Positions 34,253-43,215 of a DNA stretch of 64,000 nt are shown one piece after another. The stretch is from Rugosimonospora acidiphila (lineage in GTDB: Bacteria > Actinomycetota > Actinomycetes > Mycobacteriales > Micromonosporaceae): assembly GCF_039543385.1 (NCBI RefSeq), contig NZ_BAABJQ010000018.1, forward strand, positions 124,001 through 188,000, in the 5' to 3' direction. The first letter of the stretch is position 1. Every line of letters starts with the position of its first letter. Position numbers and translations under genes: made by a program. The notes beneath the pieces are model-generated. The model saw nothing but the letters and a program-made list of their open reading frames with translations, searched no databases and was not told the origin of the DNA.

Positions 34253-35264
34253 GGCGGTAGAACTCCCAGGCGTCGGAGACGATGTCGGGCAGGCTCGGCC
34301 GCTGGGGTACCCAGCCCAGCTCGACGCGGGCCTTTTCGGACGAGGCGACCAGGGAGGCCGGGTCGCCGGCACGGCGCGGCGCGATCTCGAACGGCACCGG
34401 TCGCCCGGTCACCGACCGCGTCACCTCGACCACCTCGCGGTTGGAGAAGCCCGTGCCGCTGCCGAGGTTGTAGATGCGATGCCCGCCGGTGGCCGATTCG
34501 CGTGGCACGGTGAGCCGGCCGGTGGCCGGATCGGCGTCACAGTCCATGGTGGACAGTGCGAGCAGGTGTGCGCGGGCCAGGTCCGTGATGTGGATGTAGT
34601 CGCGCAGGCAGGTGCCGTCCGGGGTCGGGTAGTCGCCGCCGTACAGCTGGAGGCCGTCCCGCTTGCCGGCCGCGACCTGTAGCGCGATGGGGATCAGGTG
34701 GCTTTCCGGGTCGTGTCGCTCGCCCACCATGGTGCCGTCGGGGCACCGGTGCGCGCCGGCCACATTGAAATACCGCAGGGACACCGCGGCGATCCCGTAC
34801 GCGGTGGCCTCGCCCGACAGCGCCAGGTCGACGGCCAGCTTCGAGGCGCCGTACGGGTTCGGCGGCCGGGCGGCTGCGGTCTCCACGATGGGCAGCTGGT
34901 CCGGGTCGCCGTACACGCCGGCGGTGGAGGAGAACACGATCTTGCGCACCCCGGCCGAGCGCATGGCGTCCAGCAGGCGCAGCGAGCCGACCAGGTTGTT
35001 CTCCCAGTATTTCTCCGGGTGCTTGACCGACTCGCCGGCCTCGATGAACGCCGCGAAGTGCAGCACGCCGTCGAAGGAGGAATCGAGCACCTCGGCGGCC
35101 ACGTCGTGTACCCGGCCCTGGACGAACCGCACCCCGTCGGGGACGCTGTCCCGGCGCCCGGTCGACAGGTCGTCCAGCACGACCACCTCGTGCCCGGCAT
35201 CGAGCAGCAACCGGGTGACGACCCCGCCGATGTATCCGGCGCCGCCGGCCACGAGCAGCTTCAC
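34239..35264 (-). CDS. galE: UDP-glucose 4-epimerase
   Basis: NAD-dependent interconversion of UDP-galactose and UDP-glucose. 341 residues. N-terminal GGAGYIGG dinucleotide motif, VVLDDLSTGRRD, catalytic Ser/Tyr/Lys set (SSTAGVYG, NPYGASKLAVD), GTCLRDYIHITDLA and YNLGSGTGFSNREVV. Overlaps galT by four bases (ATGA) and galK by 14. Confidence 0.96.
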   Translation of the reverse strand: MKLLVAGGAGYIGGVVTRLLLDAGHEVVVLDDLSTGRRDSVPDGVRFVQGRVHDVAAEVLDSSFDGVLHFAAFIEAGESVKHPEKYWENNLVGSLRLLDAMRSAGVRKIVFSSTAGVYGDPDQLPIVETAAARPPNPYGASKLAVDLALSGEATAYGIAAVSLRYFNVAGAHRCPDGTMVGERHDPESHLIPIALQVAAGKRDGLQLYGGDYPTPDGTCLRDYIHITDLARAHLLALSTMDCDADPATGRLTVPRESATGGHRIYNLGSGTGFSNREVVEVTRSVTGRPVPFEIAPRRAGDPASLVASSEKARVELGWVPQRPSLPDIVSDAWEFYRRELH

Positions 35265-36346
35265 GCCTGAGCCTCCCTGAGCATCCGCGCCGCCTCTTCC
35301 GGCCGCACGTCATTGATGAACACGCCCATCGCCGACTCCGAGCCGGCCAGGTACTTCAGCTTGCCGGCGGCCCGACGGACGCTGGTGAGTTGAAGGTGAA
35401 GATAGGCGAGTTCCCGGTCGGGATGCCGCGCGGGGGCCTGGTGCCAGGCGGCGATGTAGGGCAGCGGGCCGTCGAACAGCGCGTCGCACCGGCGCAGCAC
35501 GTCGAGGTACACCGGGCCGAACGCGGCCGACTCCTCGTCGGTCAGGTCGGTCAGGTCGAGCACGTGCCGATGCGGCGCCACGTGCACCTCGAAGGGCCAC
35601 CGGGCGGCGGCCGGCACATAGGCCGTCCAGTGCTCGTTGGCGGCCACCACTCGGACCCCGGCGGCGCGCTCGGCCTCGAGCACGTCGGCGAACAGCAGCC
35701 GGCCGGTCCGCTCCCGGTGGCGGCGGGCGGCGGCCAGCATCCTGCTGGTGTGCGGCGGCACGAACGGGTACGCGTAGATCTGGCCGTGCGGGTGGCGCAG
35801 CGTAACGCCGATCTCCTCGCCCCGGTTTTCGAAGCAGAACACCTGCTCGATCCCGGGCATGGCGGACAGCTCGGCGGTGCGGTCGGCCAAGGCGGCCAAC
35901 ACGGTCCGGACCCGCTGCGGCGACAGCGACGCGAACGAGGCGTTGTGGTCCGAGGTGAAGCAGACGACCTCGCACCGCCCGGCGCCCACCCGAACCGGGG
36001 ACATCGGGGTCGGCGCGACCGGCGGGGCGATCGGCGGCCGGTGGCTGAACGATGGGAAGCGGTTTTCGAACACCGCCACGTCGTAGTCGTAGGCCGGGAT
36101 CTCGGTGCTGCGCTCGGGGCTCGACGGGTCCAGCGGGCACTCGTCCGACGGCGGCAGGTACGTGCGGGTCTGCCGGTGGGCGGCGATCGCCACCCACTCG
36201 TCGACCAGCGGGTCGTACCGCAGCTCCGAGGGCGGCGGTGGCGGCGGCAGTTCGCGCCGGTCGATCTCGGAACGGACGGCGTCATCGCGCTCGTCGAAAT
36301 ACATCAGCTCTCGTCCGTCGGCGAGCTGAATGAGCGTTTTCTTCAT
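35261..36346 (-). CDS. galT: Galactose-1-phosphate uridylyltransferase
   Basis: Transfers UMP from UDP-glucose to galactose-1-phosphate through a uridylyl-His intermediate. 361 residues. The active site HPHGQIYAYPF is intact. VFENRFPSFSHRPP, the EVVCFTSDHNASF region and a later HLQLTSVRRAAGKLKYLAGSE are family blocks. Overlaps galE by four bases on one side and the deoR-type regulator by four on the other. Confidence 0.96.
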   Translation of the reverse strand: MKKTLIQLADGRELMYFDERDDAVRSEIDRRELPPPPPPSELRYDPLVDEWVAIAAHRQTRTYLPPSDECPLDPSSPERSTEIPAYDYDVAVFENRFPSFSHRPPIAPPVAPTPMSPVRVGAGRCEVVCFTSDHNASFASLSPQRVRTVLAALADRTAELSAMPGIEQVFCFENRGEEIGVTLRHPHGQIYAYPFVPPHTSRMLAAARRHRERTGRLLFADVLEAERAAGVRVVAANEHWTAYVPAAARWPFEVHVAPHRHVLDLTDLTDEESAAFGPVYLDVLRRCDALFDGPLPYIAAWHQAPARHPDRELAYLHLQLTSVRRAAGKLKYLAGSESAMGVFINDVRPEEAARMLREAQA

Positions 36347-37143
36347 GTGATCGGTTCCTCCGCGTCCCCGTGTTCATCCCCAGCAATGATCAACTCACCG
36401 ACCTGTCCGGCCAGCTCGGCGCGCGCCTGCTCGGGCAGGCCCGAGTCGGTAACCAGGACGTGCGCGTCCGCCAGGGCCGCGATGGTGGCGATGCCGATCA
36501 AGTCCCATTTGGTGTGGTCGGCGAGCACCACCAACCGCCGCGCGGCGGCCACCAGGGAACGGTTGGTGTCGGCCTCGGACAGGTTTGGCGTGGTGAAGCC
36601 GGCTCGTCCGCTCATCCCGTGCACGCCGAGAAAGAGCAGGTCCAGGTTGATCCGGGCGGCCGCCTCCTGGGCGACCGGGCCGACCAGTGCGTCGGACGGG
36701 GTGCGCGTGCCCCCGGTGAGCACCACCGTCTGGTCTGACCGGCCGTGGTGGTAGAAGACGTCGGCCACCGGGATCGAGTTGGTCACCACCGTGAGCTCGG
36801 CCACGTCGATGAGCTCCCAGGCCAGCGCCGCGGTCGTGGTGCCGGCGGAGACGCCGATCGCGCTGCCGGGCTTGGCCAGTGCGGCGGCGGCGCGCGCGAT
36901 GGCCATCTTCTCGGCCCGCTGCTGCTCTGCCTTTGCCGCGTAACCAGGCTCGTCGGTGGCGCCGTCAACGGCCACGGCGCCGCCGTGGACCTTGGCGACC
37001 AGGCCGCGGTCGGCCAGCACCTCGATGTCCCGCCGGATCGTCATGTCCGAGACGCCGAGCACCCGGACCAGGTCGGCGACCCGCGCGCCACCGTGCCGGC
37101 GGACGCGGTCGAGGATGGACGCCTGTCGTTGCTGTGCGAGCAC
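36343..37143 (-). CDS. DeoR-family regulator of the galactose operon
   Basis: 266 residues. GTG 37143 has GGGAGG four bases upstream and starts the family N-terminus LAQQRQASILDRVRRHGG. The helix-turn-helix VADLVRVLGVSDMTIRRDIEVLADRG is followed by a sugar-isomerase-like effector domain with GVSAGTTTAALAWELI and a SEADTNRSLVAAARRLVVLADHTKW block. It is the first gene of the deoR-galT-galE-galK operon and overlaps galT as ATGA, so it probably represses itself and the operon until a galactose-pathway phosphosugar appears. Confidence 0.94.
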   Translation of the reverse strand: MLAQQRQASILDRVRRHGGARVADLVRVLGVSDMTIRRDIEVLADRGLVAKVHGGAVAVDGATDEPGYAAKAEQQRAEKMAIARAAAALAKPGSAIGVSAGTTTAALAWELIDVAELTVVTNSIPVADVFYHHGRSDQTVVLTGGTRTPSDALVGPVAQEAAARINLDLLFLGVHGMSGRAGFTTPNLSEADTNRSLVAAARRLVVLADHTKWDLIGIATIAALADAHVLVTDSGLPEQARAELAGQVGELIIAGDEHGDAEEPIT

Positions 37144-37203
37144 CAGACCTCCCTGATCTCCTTCGCCGGGGCTTCGAATCAATCTTGCCTAATTTTCCCT
37201 CAG

Positions 37204-37223
37204 AACTCAACACTTTCAAACAC
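37204..37223 (-). promoter_or_regulatory. Direct-repeat operator candidate of the gal operon
   Basis: Two ten-base direct repeats, AACTCAACAC and TTTCAAACAC on the plus strand (GTGTTTGAAA and GTGTTGAGTT on the minus), lie 61-80 bases upstream of the regulator start in an AT-rich patch. DeoR proteins bind such TGTTTG-type repeats. Confidence 0.5.
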
Positions 37224-37288
37224 AAATCTTGGGAGCAATCGTCGTCCTGTGCGAGGTAATTCATAGCTTCTCTGGATAGACTGCGCCA

Positions 37289-38224
37289 ATGCGCAAGGCC
37301 GGGAGGCAGTCGGTCTCTCGTATTCGGGACGGCCGGCCGGGTGGCGGCCCGGCGGACGGTGGCCCGGCGGGCGGGCGCTCGGCGGGTGGGCGCTCGGCGG
37401 GTGGCGGCCTCGCGCTACGGCTCGCCGCGGCGTTGATCCGGTTGTTCGGCCCCGGGCCCGCGAGCGGCCGGGGATCGATCAACGAGTCCGCGCTGCGCGA
37501 CCTGGTGGCGGCCAACCAGGTGATCGACGGTGAGGAGCGCCGGATCATCGACGAGGTGCTCGCTTCCGGTAGCCGGCACGTGCGCGAGGTCATGGTGCCG
37601 CGCACCGACGTGGTGTTCCTCGACGCCGCCCTGCCGCTGCCGGTCGCCGGCTCCATCATCCGGTCCGCCCGGTACTCCCGGTTCCCGGTCATCGACGGCT
37701 CGCACGACGACGTGGTCGGCTTCGTACACCTGCGCGACCTGCTCATCCGGACGGACCTGGACGACACCGGCACGGTCGGCGACCTGACCCGGGAGATCAA
37801 GCGGCTGCCGGCCGGCAAGCGGGTGCTGCCGGCGCTGTCCGAGATGCGCCGCGAGGGGCACCAACTCGCGGTGGTGGTCGACGAGTACGGCGGCACGGCC
37901 GGCATCGTGACGCTGGAGGACCTGATCGAGGAGCTGATCGGCGAGATCACCGACGAGTACGACCTGGCGCCCGACCCGGTACCCGACGACGGCACGGCGC
38001 CGGCCGAGGTGGACGGCCGGCTCAACCTCGCCGACTTCGCCGAGCGCACCGGGATCGAGCTGCCGGTCGGCCCGTACGAGACGGTCGGCGGGTTGGTGAT
38101 GGCCCGGCTGGGCCGGCTGCCGGAGGTGGGGGACGAGGTGCGACTGGAGTCCTGCCGGCTGGTGGTGGCGGCCATGGAGGGCCGGCGGGTGGCTCGGGTG
38201 GCGCTGCTGGCGGGGGCCCGCTAG
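37289..38224 (+). CDS. CorC/HlyC-type CBS-domain protein without membrane domain
   Basis: 311 residues. Gly/Arg/Ser/Pro-rich N-terminus (about 1-45), followed by LRDLVAANQVIDGEERRIIDEVL, two CBS domains (MVPRTDVVFLDAALPL; HQLAVVVDEYGGTAGIVTLEDLIEELIGEI) and a C-terminal CorC/HlyC transporter-associated domain (GPYETVGGLVMARLGRLPEVGDEV). Membrane-spanning DUF21/CNNM sequence is absent, as in E. coli CorC, linked to Mg and Co handling. CBS domains bind adenine nucleotides. Start ATG 37289. It diverges from the gal operon and is convergent with the propeller gene. Confidence 0.9.
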   Translation: MRKAGRQSVSRIRDGRPGGGPADGGPAGGRSAGGRSAGGGLALRLAAALIRLFGPGPASGRGSINESALRDLVAANQVIDGEERRIIDEVLASGSRHVREVMVPRTDVVFLDAALPLPVAGSIIRSARYSRFPVIDGSHDDVVGFVHLRDLLIRTDLDDTGTVGDLTREIKRLPAGKRVLPALSEMRREGHQLAVVVDEYGGTAGIVTLEDLIEELIGEITDEYDLAPDPVPDDGTAPAEVDGRLNLADFAERTGIELPVGPYETVGGLVMARLGRLPEVGDEVRLESCRLVVAAMEGRRVARVALLAGAR

Positions 38225-38232
38225 CCCGGGCG

Positions 38233-39471
38233 TCACGACGTGGGCAGGGTCGGCGCGGTCGCGCTCACCCAGTTCGACCCGTCCGAGGACACCCTGGGCG
38301 CGGACCCCAGCGACACGTACCCGTTGGAGACCGCGATCACCGGGCCGTCCGGGCCGGTGGCGTTGCTGAAGCTCAGGCCCCGGTCGGTGCTCTGCGCGTA
38401 GCTCGGCCCGGGGTCGGTGGCGAGCCAGGCCAGCAGCGAGCCGTCCGGCCGCACGATCAGCCCGTACCCGGCCCCGGTGTCGGTCTGCACCGGCCAGGGC
38501 AGCTCGGTGTCCAGGTGCTGCCAGGACATCCCGCCATCCAGGGTCCGGAACAGCGCGAAGTTCCGGTCGACGGCACGGGCCAACAGGTACGCGACCTGCC
38601 CCTGGTAGGTCGCCAACACCGGCAGGTTGGCGCCGGCCATGACGGGCAGCCGCGAGGTGGTCCAGTGGTGGCCCGCGTCCCGGCTCACCGACACCGCTAG
38701 GTCCCCGGTCACCGGGTCGGTACCGGTGACCCACAACCCGTTCGCGGGTGCCACCGAGGCGACGTTGAGCTGGCCGATCGGCGGCTGCTGGGGGAGCGAG
38801 CGCAGCATGTTGGTGCGTGCGTCGGTCGCCCACAGGGTGCCGGTGTTGTCGACCACCCCGATCCGGTCGCCGATCTCGGCGCTGCCCGGACGGGGATCGT
38901 CGGTCAGGTTGCCGAGGTCGATCCGCTGGTACTTGCGGCCACCGCTGGCCGGCATGGCGCTGATCACCAGGCAGCTGTTGCTCAGCGCCTCCAGGCGGAA
39001 CCCGGTCAGCGGGTCGGTCGGGCGGGAACGGAGAAGACCGATCTTGGCCGGGCCGGTCGGGGTGACCGGCGAGGAGACCTGCAAGTGGGTCAGCTGCAGG
39101 TCGCACGAGCTCCCGCGGCACACGTCGACCAGTGCGTAGACATGATCGATATCGGCGCCGTCGGCCGCCACGATGGTGGCCTGGGGCGCCACCCCGCGCG
39201 GCGACGGCGACGGGCTGGTCGGGCCGACCGGGCCGGGCGCGGGCAGGTACGGGTCGGAGACCGGCCCGAGCATGGTGTTTGTTCCCCGGTTGCGCGCGGC
39301 GAGCACCCCGGCCGGCGTCAGCAGCGCCAGCACCACCAGCACCGCGGAGGCCGTGGCCAGCAACCCCCGGGCGCGCAGCCGGCGGGCCCGCCGCGCGACC
39401 TGGTCGAATTCGGGCAGCATGGTGGCTGCCTCGATCTCGGCGCGCAGGCGGTTGAAGTCCAGCTCAGCCAT
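38233..39471 (-). CDS. Membrane-anchored beta-propeller protein paired with ECF sigma factor
   Basis: 412 residues from ATG 39471. A cytoplasmic segment of about 32 residues (AELDFNRLRAEIE...FDQVARRARRLRARG) leads into one membrane helix near 33-58 (LLATASAVLVVLALLTPAGVL). A Pro/Ser-rich linker leads to an extracellular domain with several Asp-box/BNR-like motifs (SRDAGHHWTT, TLDGGMSWQHLD, STDRGLSFSN). The gene overlaps the sigma factor gene by eight bases. The short cytoplasmic part may hold the sigma factor at the membrane, but it lacks a recognisable anti-sigma zinc motif. An extracellular ligand is inferred only from the propeller. Confidence 0.75.
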   Translation of the reverse strand: MAELDFNRLRAEIEAATMLPEFDQVARRARRLRARGLLATASAVLVVLALLTPAGVLAARNRGTNTMLGPVSDPYLPAPGPVGPTSPSPSPRGVAPQATIVAADGADIDHVYALVDVCRGSSCDLQLTHLQVSSPVTPTGPAKIGLLRSRPTDPLTGFRLEALSNSCLVISAMPASGGRKYQRIDLGNLTDDPRPGSAEIGDRIGVVDNTGTLWATDARTNMLRSLPQQPPIGQLNVASVAPANGLWVTGTDPVTGDLAVSVSRDAGHHWTTSRLPVMAGANLPVLATYQGQVAYLLARAVDRNFALFRTLDGGMSWQHLDTELPWPVQTDTGAGYGLIVRPDGSLLAWLATDPGPSYAQSTDRGLSFSNATGPDGPVIAVSNGYVSLGSAPRVSSDGSNWVSATAPTLPTS

Positions 39472-40312
39472 GGCTGTTCTCGATCCTCCAGTCTCCTGGA
39501 GAAGCGTGGGGAGTGCTCGCCTCGGCCACGACTCGGCCGGACTCGGCGGCGGGGGTCGCGCGCCGCAGGCCCGCCGCCGACCCGCGGGAGGGCCGCCGGG
39601 CGGGGGGTTTCGCGTCGCCGAGCGCGGCGCTCGAGCCCTCGCGGCCGACGGGGATGGCGCCGTCGTCCCGAACGACGGCCGGGGGCCGGGGGCCGGGGGG
39701 AGCCTGCGCGCCAGTGGGCGGCTGGGCGCCACTGGGCTGGGCACCGTGGAGCGGCTGGGCACCGTGGAGCGGCTGGGCGCCGGCCGCTTCCCTCGCGGCC
39801 TCGCCCGATTCGTCCGCGCGGTCGCTGAGCAGGCTGGCGAGCACGGCGCGGCCGCGCGACAGGCGGGCCTTGACGGTGCCGACCGGCACGCCGAGCGCCT
39901 CGGCCACCTCGTACACCGACATGTCCGCGAGGTGATGCAGGACGATGGCCTCCCGGGTCGGCCGGGACAGTCGCTGCAGGGCGGCGACCAGCGCCACCCG
40001 GTTCGGATCGGCCCCCGGAACGCTCTCCGGGGTGCGGGTGACCCGGCCGGTGCGGACCAGGGTGTCGAACAGCCGGCGGCGCCGCCAGCGGGTGCGGGCC
40101 AGGTTGACCGCGACCGTGCGCAGCCACGCCTCGGGGTCGGCGACGTCCAGGAAGACCTTGGGCCGGGCCAGCGCCCGGGCGTACGCCTCCTGCACCAGAT
40201 CCTGAGCATCGGCGAAGTCGCCGGTCAGCGCGTAGAGGGCAGCCACCAGCCGTCGGTAGAAGGCCTGATAGGCCTGCCGTACCGCTTCCCGCGCTTCGAG
40301 CTCGTCTGGCAT
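39464..40312 (-). CDS. SigE-type ECF RNA polymerase sigma factor with long C-terminal tail
   Basis: 282 residues from ATG 40312. Region 2 (LVAALYALTGDFADAQDLVQEAYARAL) spans about 14-80. Region 4 (LSRPTREAIVLHHLADMSVYEVAEALGVPVGTVKARLSRGR) spans about 110-165. Residues about 170-282 are an Ala/Gly/Pro/Gln-rich extension with repeated GAQPLH/GAQP units, absent from typical 170-residue SigE family factors. The overlap with the membrane propeller gene points to a sigma/anti-sigma-like pair. The tail may regulate activity. Divergent from trpS, with about 80 bases in between. Confidence 0.9.
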   Translation of the reverse strand: MPDELEAREAVRQAYQAFYRRLVAALYALTGDFADAQDLVQEAYARALARPKVFLDVADPEAWLRTVAVNLARTRWRRRRLFDTLVRTGRVTRTPESVPGADPNRVALVAALQRLSRPTREAIVLHHLADMSVYEVAEALGVPVGTVKARLSRGRAVLASLLSDRADESGEAAREAAGAQPLHGAQPLHGAQPSGAQPPTGAQAPPGPRPPAVVRDDGAIPVGREGSSAALGDAKPPARRPSRGSAAGLRRATPAAESGRVVAEASTPHASPGDWRIENSHG

Positions 40313-40390
40313 GGCGGCCCCTCCCACGCTTCGGTCATCATCTCCGACCGCTGCCGAGGCCGCCAGGTTGCACCTGCGAGAATGACGCGC

Positions 40391-41416
40391 ATGCCTGACA
40401 GCGCTGCCAAGCCACGGGTCCTGTCCGGGATCCAGCCCACCGCGGACTCCTTCCACCTGGGCAATTACCTGGGGGCGGTGCGCAACTGGGTGGCCATGCA
40501 GGAGACGCACGACGCCTTCTACTGCGTGGTCGATCTGCATGCGATCACCGCCGGTCATGATCCAGAGACTCTGCGTAAGCGTACTCGGATCAGCGCGGCC
40601 CAGCTGCTGGCCGTCGGCCTGGACCCGGACCGGTGCACGCTGTTCGTCCAGTCGCACGTGCCGGAGCACGCCCAGCTGGCCTGGGTGATGGGGTGCATCA
40701 CCGGGTTCGGTGAGGCGTCCCGAATGACCCAGTTCAAGGACAAGTCGAGCCGCCAGGGCGCCGAGCGGGCCAGCGTCGGCCTGTTCACGTACCCGGTCCT
40801 GCAGGCCGCGGACATCCTGCTGTACCAGGCGGACCAGGTGCCGGTCGGCGAGGATCAGCGCCAGCACCTGGAGCTGACCCGCGACCTGGCCCAGCGGTTC
40901 AACGGCCAGTTCGGCGCGACGTTCACGGTCCCGGCCGCGTACATCGTCAAGGAGACCGCGAAGATCACCGACCTGCAGGACCCGACCGCGAAGATGTCCA
41001 AGTCGTCCTCGTCGCCGGCGGGCATCATCGACCTGCTGGAGGACCCGGCCCGGTCGGCCAAGAAGATCCGTTCGGCGGTGACCGACACCGGTCGCGAGAT
41101 CCGGTTCGACCCGGAGAACAAGCCCGGCATCTCCAACCTGCTGGGCATCTACTCGGCGCTGGCCGGGCGGTCCGTCTCCGATCTCGAGGCGGAGTACGAG
41201 GGCCGGGGTTACGGCGACCTGAAGAAGGATCTCGCCGAGGTCGTGGTGGAGTTCGTCCGGCCAATCCAGGAGCGCACGGCGACATACCTGGGCGATCTAG
41301 CGCAATTGGACAAGCTGCTAGCGGTCGGTGCCGAAAAGGCTCGTTCCATCTCCGCCACCACGCTGCGTACCGTGTATCAGCGGATCGGATTCCTCGCGCC
41401 GGCGACCGGCGCGTAG
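40391..41416 (+). CDS. trpS: Tryptophanyl-tRNA synthetase
   Basis: Class I synthetase that charges tRNA-Trp. 341 residues from ATG 40391. ATG 40382 is an in-frame alternative three codons earlier. SGIQPTADSFHLGNYLGAV contains the HIGH-equivalent HLGN. VDLHAIT, GEDQRQHLELTRDLAQRFN and KMSKSSSSP (KMSKS loop) are canonical. Confidence 0.97.
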   Translation: MPDSAAKPRVLSGIQPTADSFHLGNYLGAVRNWVAMQETHDAFYCVVDLHAITAGHDPETLRKRTRISAAQLLAVGLDPDRCTLFVQSHVPEHAQLAWVMGCITGFGEASRMTQFKDKSSRQGAERASVGLFTYPVLQAADILLYQADQVPVGEDQRQHLELTRDLAQRFNGQFGATFTVPAAYIVKETAKITDLQDPTAKMSKSSSSPAGIIDLLEDPARSAKKIRSAVTDTGREIRFDPENKPGISNLLGIYSALAGRSVSDLEAEYEGRGYGDLKKDLAEVVVEFVRPIQERTATYLGDLAQLDKLLAVGAEKARSISATTLRTVYQRIGFLAPATGA

Positions 41417-41439
41417 CTTCCCGTGAGGAGAGCGCTGCG

Positions 41440-41964
41440 TTGGATGGGACGCTGCGGGTGGGCGTGGCGACCGGCATTCCCGAGCCATGGGGCGGGCAGC
41501 TGGACCGGTCCCGGTCGGAGTCCGGGGACCCGCTGGCCGCGCTGATCCCGGCGCACGTGACGCTGCTGGGCCCGACCGACGTCGACTCGTCGGTGTTGCC
41601 GGAGATCGAGCGGCATCTCGCCGGGGTGGCCGCGGAGCACTCCGCGTTCCCGGTGTGGCTGCGCGGCACCGGCACGTTCCGGCCGGTGACCGAGGTGGTG
41701 TTCGTCGCGATCGCGGTCGGGATCAGCGAGTTCGAGCGGCTGGCCGACGCGGTGCGGGCCGGGCCGCTGGAACGGGAGCTGCATTTCCCGTACCACCCGC
41801 ACGTCACCGTCGCACACGACGTGCCGCCGCCGGCGCTGGACGCGGTCTTCGACAAGCTGGCGGGGTTCTCCGCGCGGTTCTCCGTCGACCACTTCACGCT
41901 CTACGTGCACGGCTCGGACGGGCGCTGGCGCCCGGTGCGGGACTTCCCGCTGGCCGCTGCGTGA
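41440..41964 (+). CDS. 2H phosphoesterase (2'-5' RNA ligase-like)
   Basis: 174 residues from TTG 41440, preceded by GAGGAGAG about eight bases upstream. Two HxT motifs, AHVTLLGPT near 39 and HVTVAHD near 123, define the 2H phosphoesterase superfamily (cyclic phosphodiesterase or 2'-5' RNA ligase activity). The central beta and helix pattern is normal. The stop overlaps the start of the YihY-like gene (GTGA), suggesting coupling. It stands 23 bases after trpS and may be cotranscribed. Substrate unknown. Confidence 0.88.
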   Translation: MDGTLRVGVATGIPEPWGGQLDRSRSESGDPLAALIPAHVTLLGPTDVDSSVLPEIERHLAGVAAEHSAFPVWLRGTGTFRPVTEVVFVAIAVGISEFERLADAVRAGPLERELHFPYHPHVTVAHDVPPPALDAVFDKLAGFSARFSVDHFTLYVHGSDGRWRPVRDFPLAAA

Positions 41965-43124
41965 ACCCGCTGGCCCGCCTGGAGTCGGCCTTCGCCTTCG
42001 TGATCCGCCGCTCCCGGGCGGGCTCGCCCAGATTCGACCACTTCTGGAAGGCCCGCAACCGGTACGGGCAGACGTTCGGCGCCCGGCTCGCCGCGGCCAT
42101 CGCGTATTACGGGTTCTTCGCCGCGTTCGCGGTGGGTCTGCTGGGCTACTCGCTGCTGGGCTACGTGCTGAACAACAACCCGGCGGTGCTGCGCACCGTC
42201 AACGGGTACCTGGTGGACAACCTGCCGTTCCTCAATCCGACCGCTATCCAGAGCGCCCGCAACACCGTCGCTCTGGTCGGTCTGGTCGGGCTGGTGTTCG
42301 CCGGCATCGGTTGGATCGACAGCATGCGCTCGTCCCAGCGGGCGATGTGGCACCTGGAGCAGCAGCCCGGCAACTGGCTGGTGCGCCGGGTGATCGACCT
42401 GGCCATGATGATGGCGCTCGGCCTGCTGTTGGCCGGCGCGCTCTGGCTGTCGTCGGGCGTCCGCGACCTGGCCCACCTCCTGCTGCAGTGGCTGTTTCCG
42501 GACCTGGCCGCGGCGGCGCCGGACGGGCGCATCCTGCACTGGCTCGGCGACGGCCTCACAGTGCTGGTGAACCTGGTGATGACGGCGGCCCTGCTGGTCG
42601 CGGTGCCCCGGCTGTGGGTGTCGCCCCGCCGGCTCGTGCCATCGGTGCTGCTGGTCGGGCTCGGACTGACGGCGCTGACCACGGCCGGCCGGCTGTACAT
42701 CCAGCACACCGAGAACAATCCGGCCTACAAAGTGGCCGGCGCGGCGGTCGGACTGCTGGTGTTCCTCTACCTGTTCGGCCAGCTCCTGCTGTTCGGGGCG
42801 GCGTACGCGGCGACCAGCCCGCACGGCAGGGTGGTCGACCTGGGCGGCGGCAAGGTGGCACCCGAGGCGCCCGCCGCGGGCCCGGCGACCGGCGGAGGCG
42901 AGGCGCCCGGTGCGGCTGCCGCGGCAGGCCCGGAGACGGCAGCCGGCGCGGCTCCGGCGGCCGATGAGGCTCCGGCGGCCGGGGCGGGCCAGGCGGCCGG
43001 CGCGGGGCAGATGCCGGGCGGGGGTGCCGGGAGGGTGGTCTCCCAGGCCGGCCCAGCCGACGGGGCGGTGCCGGAGCCGGCCCGCGAGCCGGGCGGTCGA
43101 GCCACCGACGGCCCGGCCGACTGA
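41961..43124 (+). CDS. YihY/BrkB-family membrane protein
   Basis: 387 residues from GTG 41961. GARLAAAIAYYGFFAAFAVGLLGYSL is the family N-terminal motif, with six membrane segments from about 35 to 275. The last about 110 residues are a hydrophilic Ala/Gly/Pro/Glu tail without known motif. Once called ribonuclease BN, the family's function is undefined. Coupled to the 2H phosphoesterase gene by a GTGA overlap, a pairing also suggested by orientation and spacing with trpS. Confidence 0.92.
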   Translation: MNPLARLESAFAFVIRRSRAGSPRFDHFWKARNRYGQTFGARLAAAIAYYGFFAAFAVGLLGYSLLGYVLNNNPAVLRTVNGYLVDNLPFLNPTAIQSARNTVALVGLVGLVFAGIGWIDSMRSSQRAMWHLEQQPGNWLVRRVIDLAMMMALGLLLAGALWLSSGVRDLAHLLLQWLFPDLAAAAPDGRILHWLGDGLTVLVNLVMTAALLVAVPRLWVSPRRLVPSVLLVGLGLTALTTAGRLYIQHTENNPAYKVAGAAVGLLVFLYLFGQLLLFGAAYAATSPHGRVVDLGGGKVAPEAPAAGPATGGGEAPGAAAAAGPETAAGAAPAADEAPAAGAGQAAGAGQMPGGGAGRVVSQAGPADGAVPEPAREPGGRATDGPAD

Positions 43125-43215
43125 GCGGAGCAGGGCGTCCCGGCCGGCGGTTGGGCAAGATCGCCGGCATGTCGCGGGGCGGAACGGGCGGCGCGGCGCG
43201 CGACCGAGGACGAAG

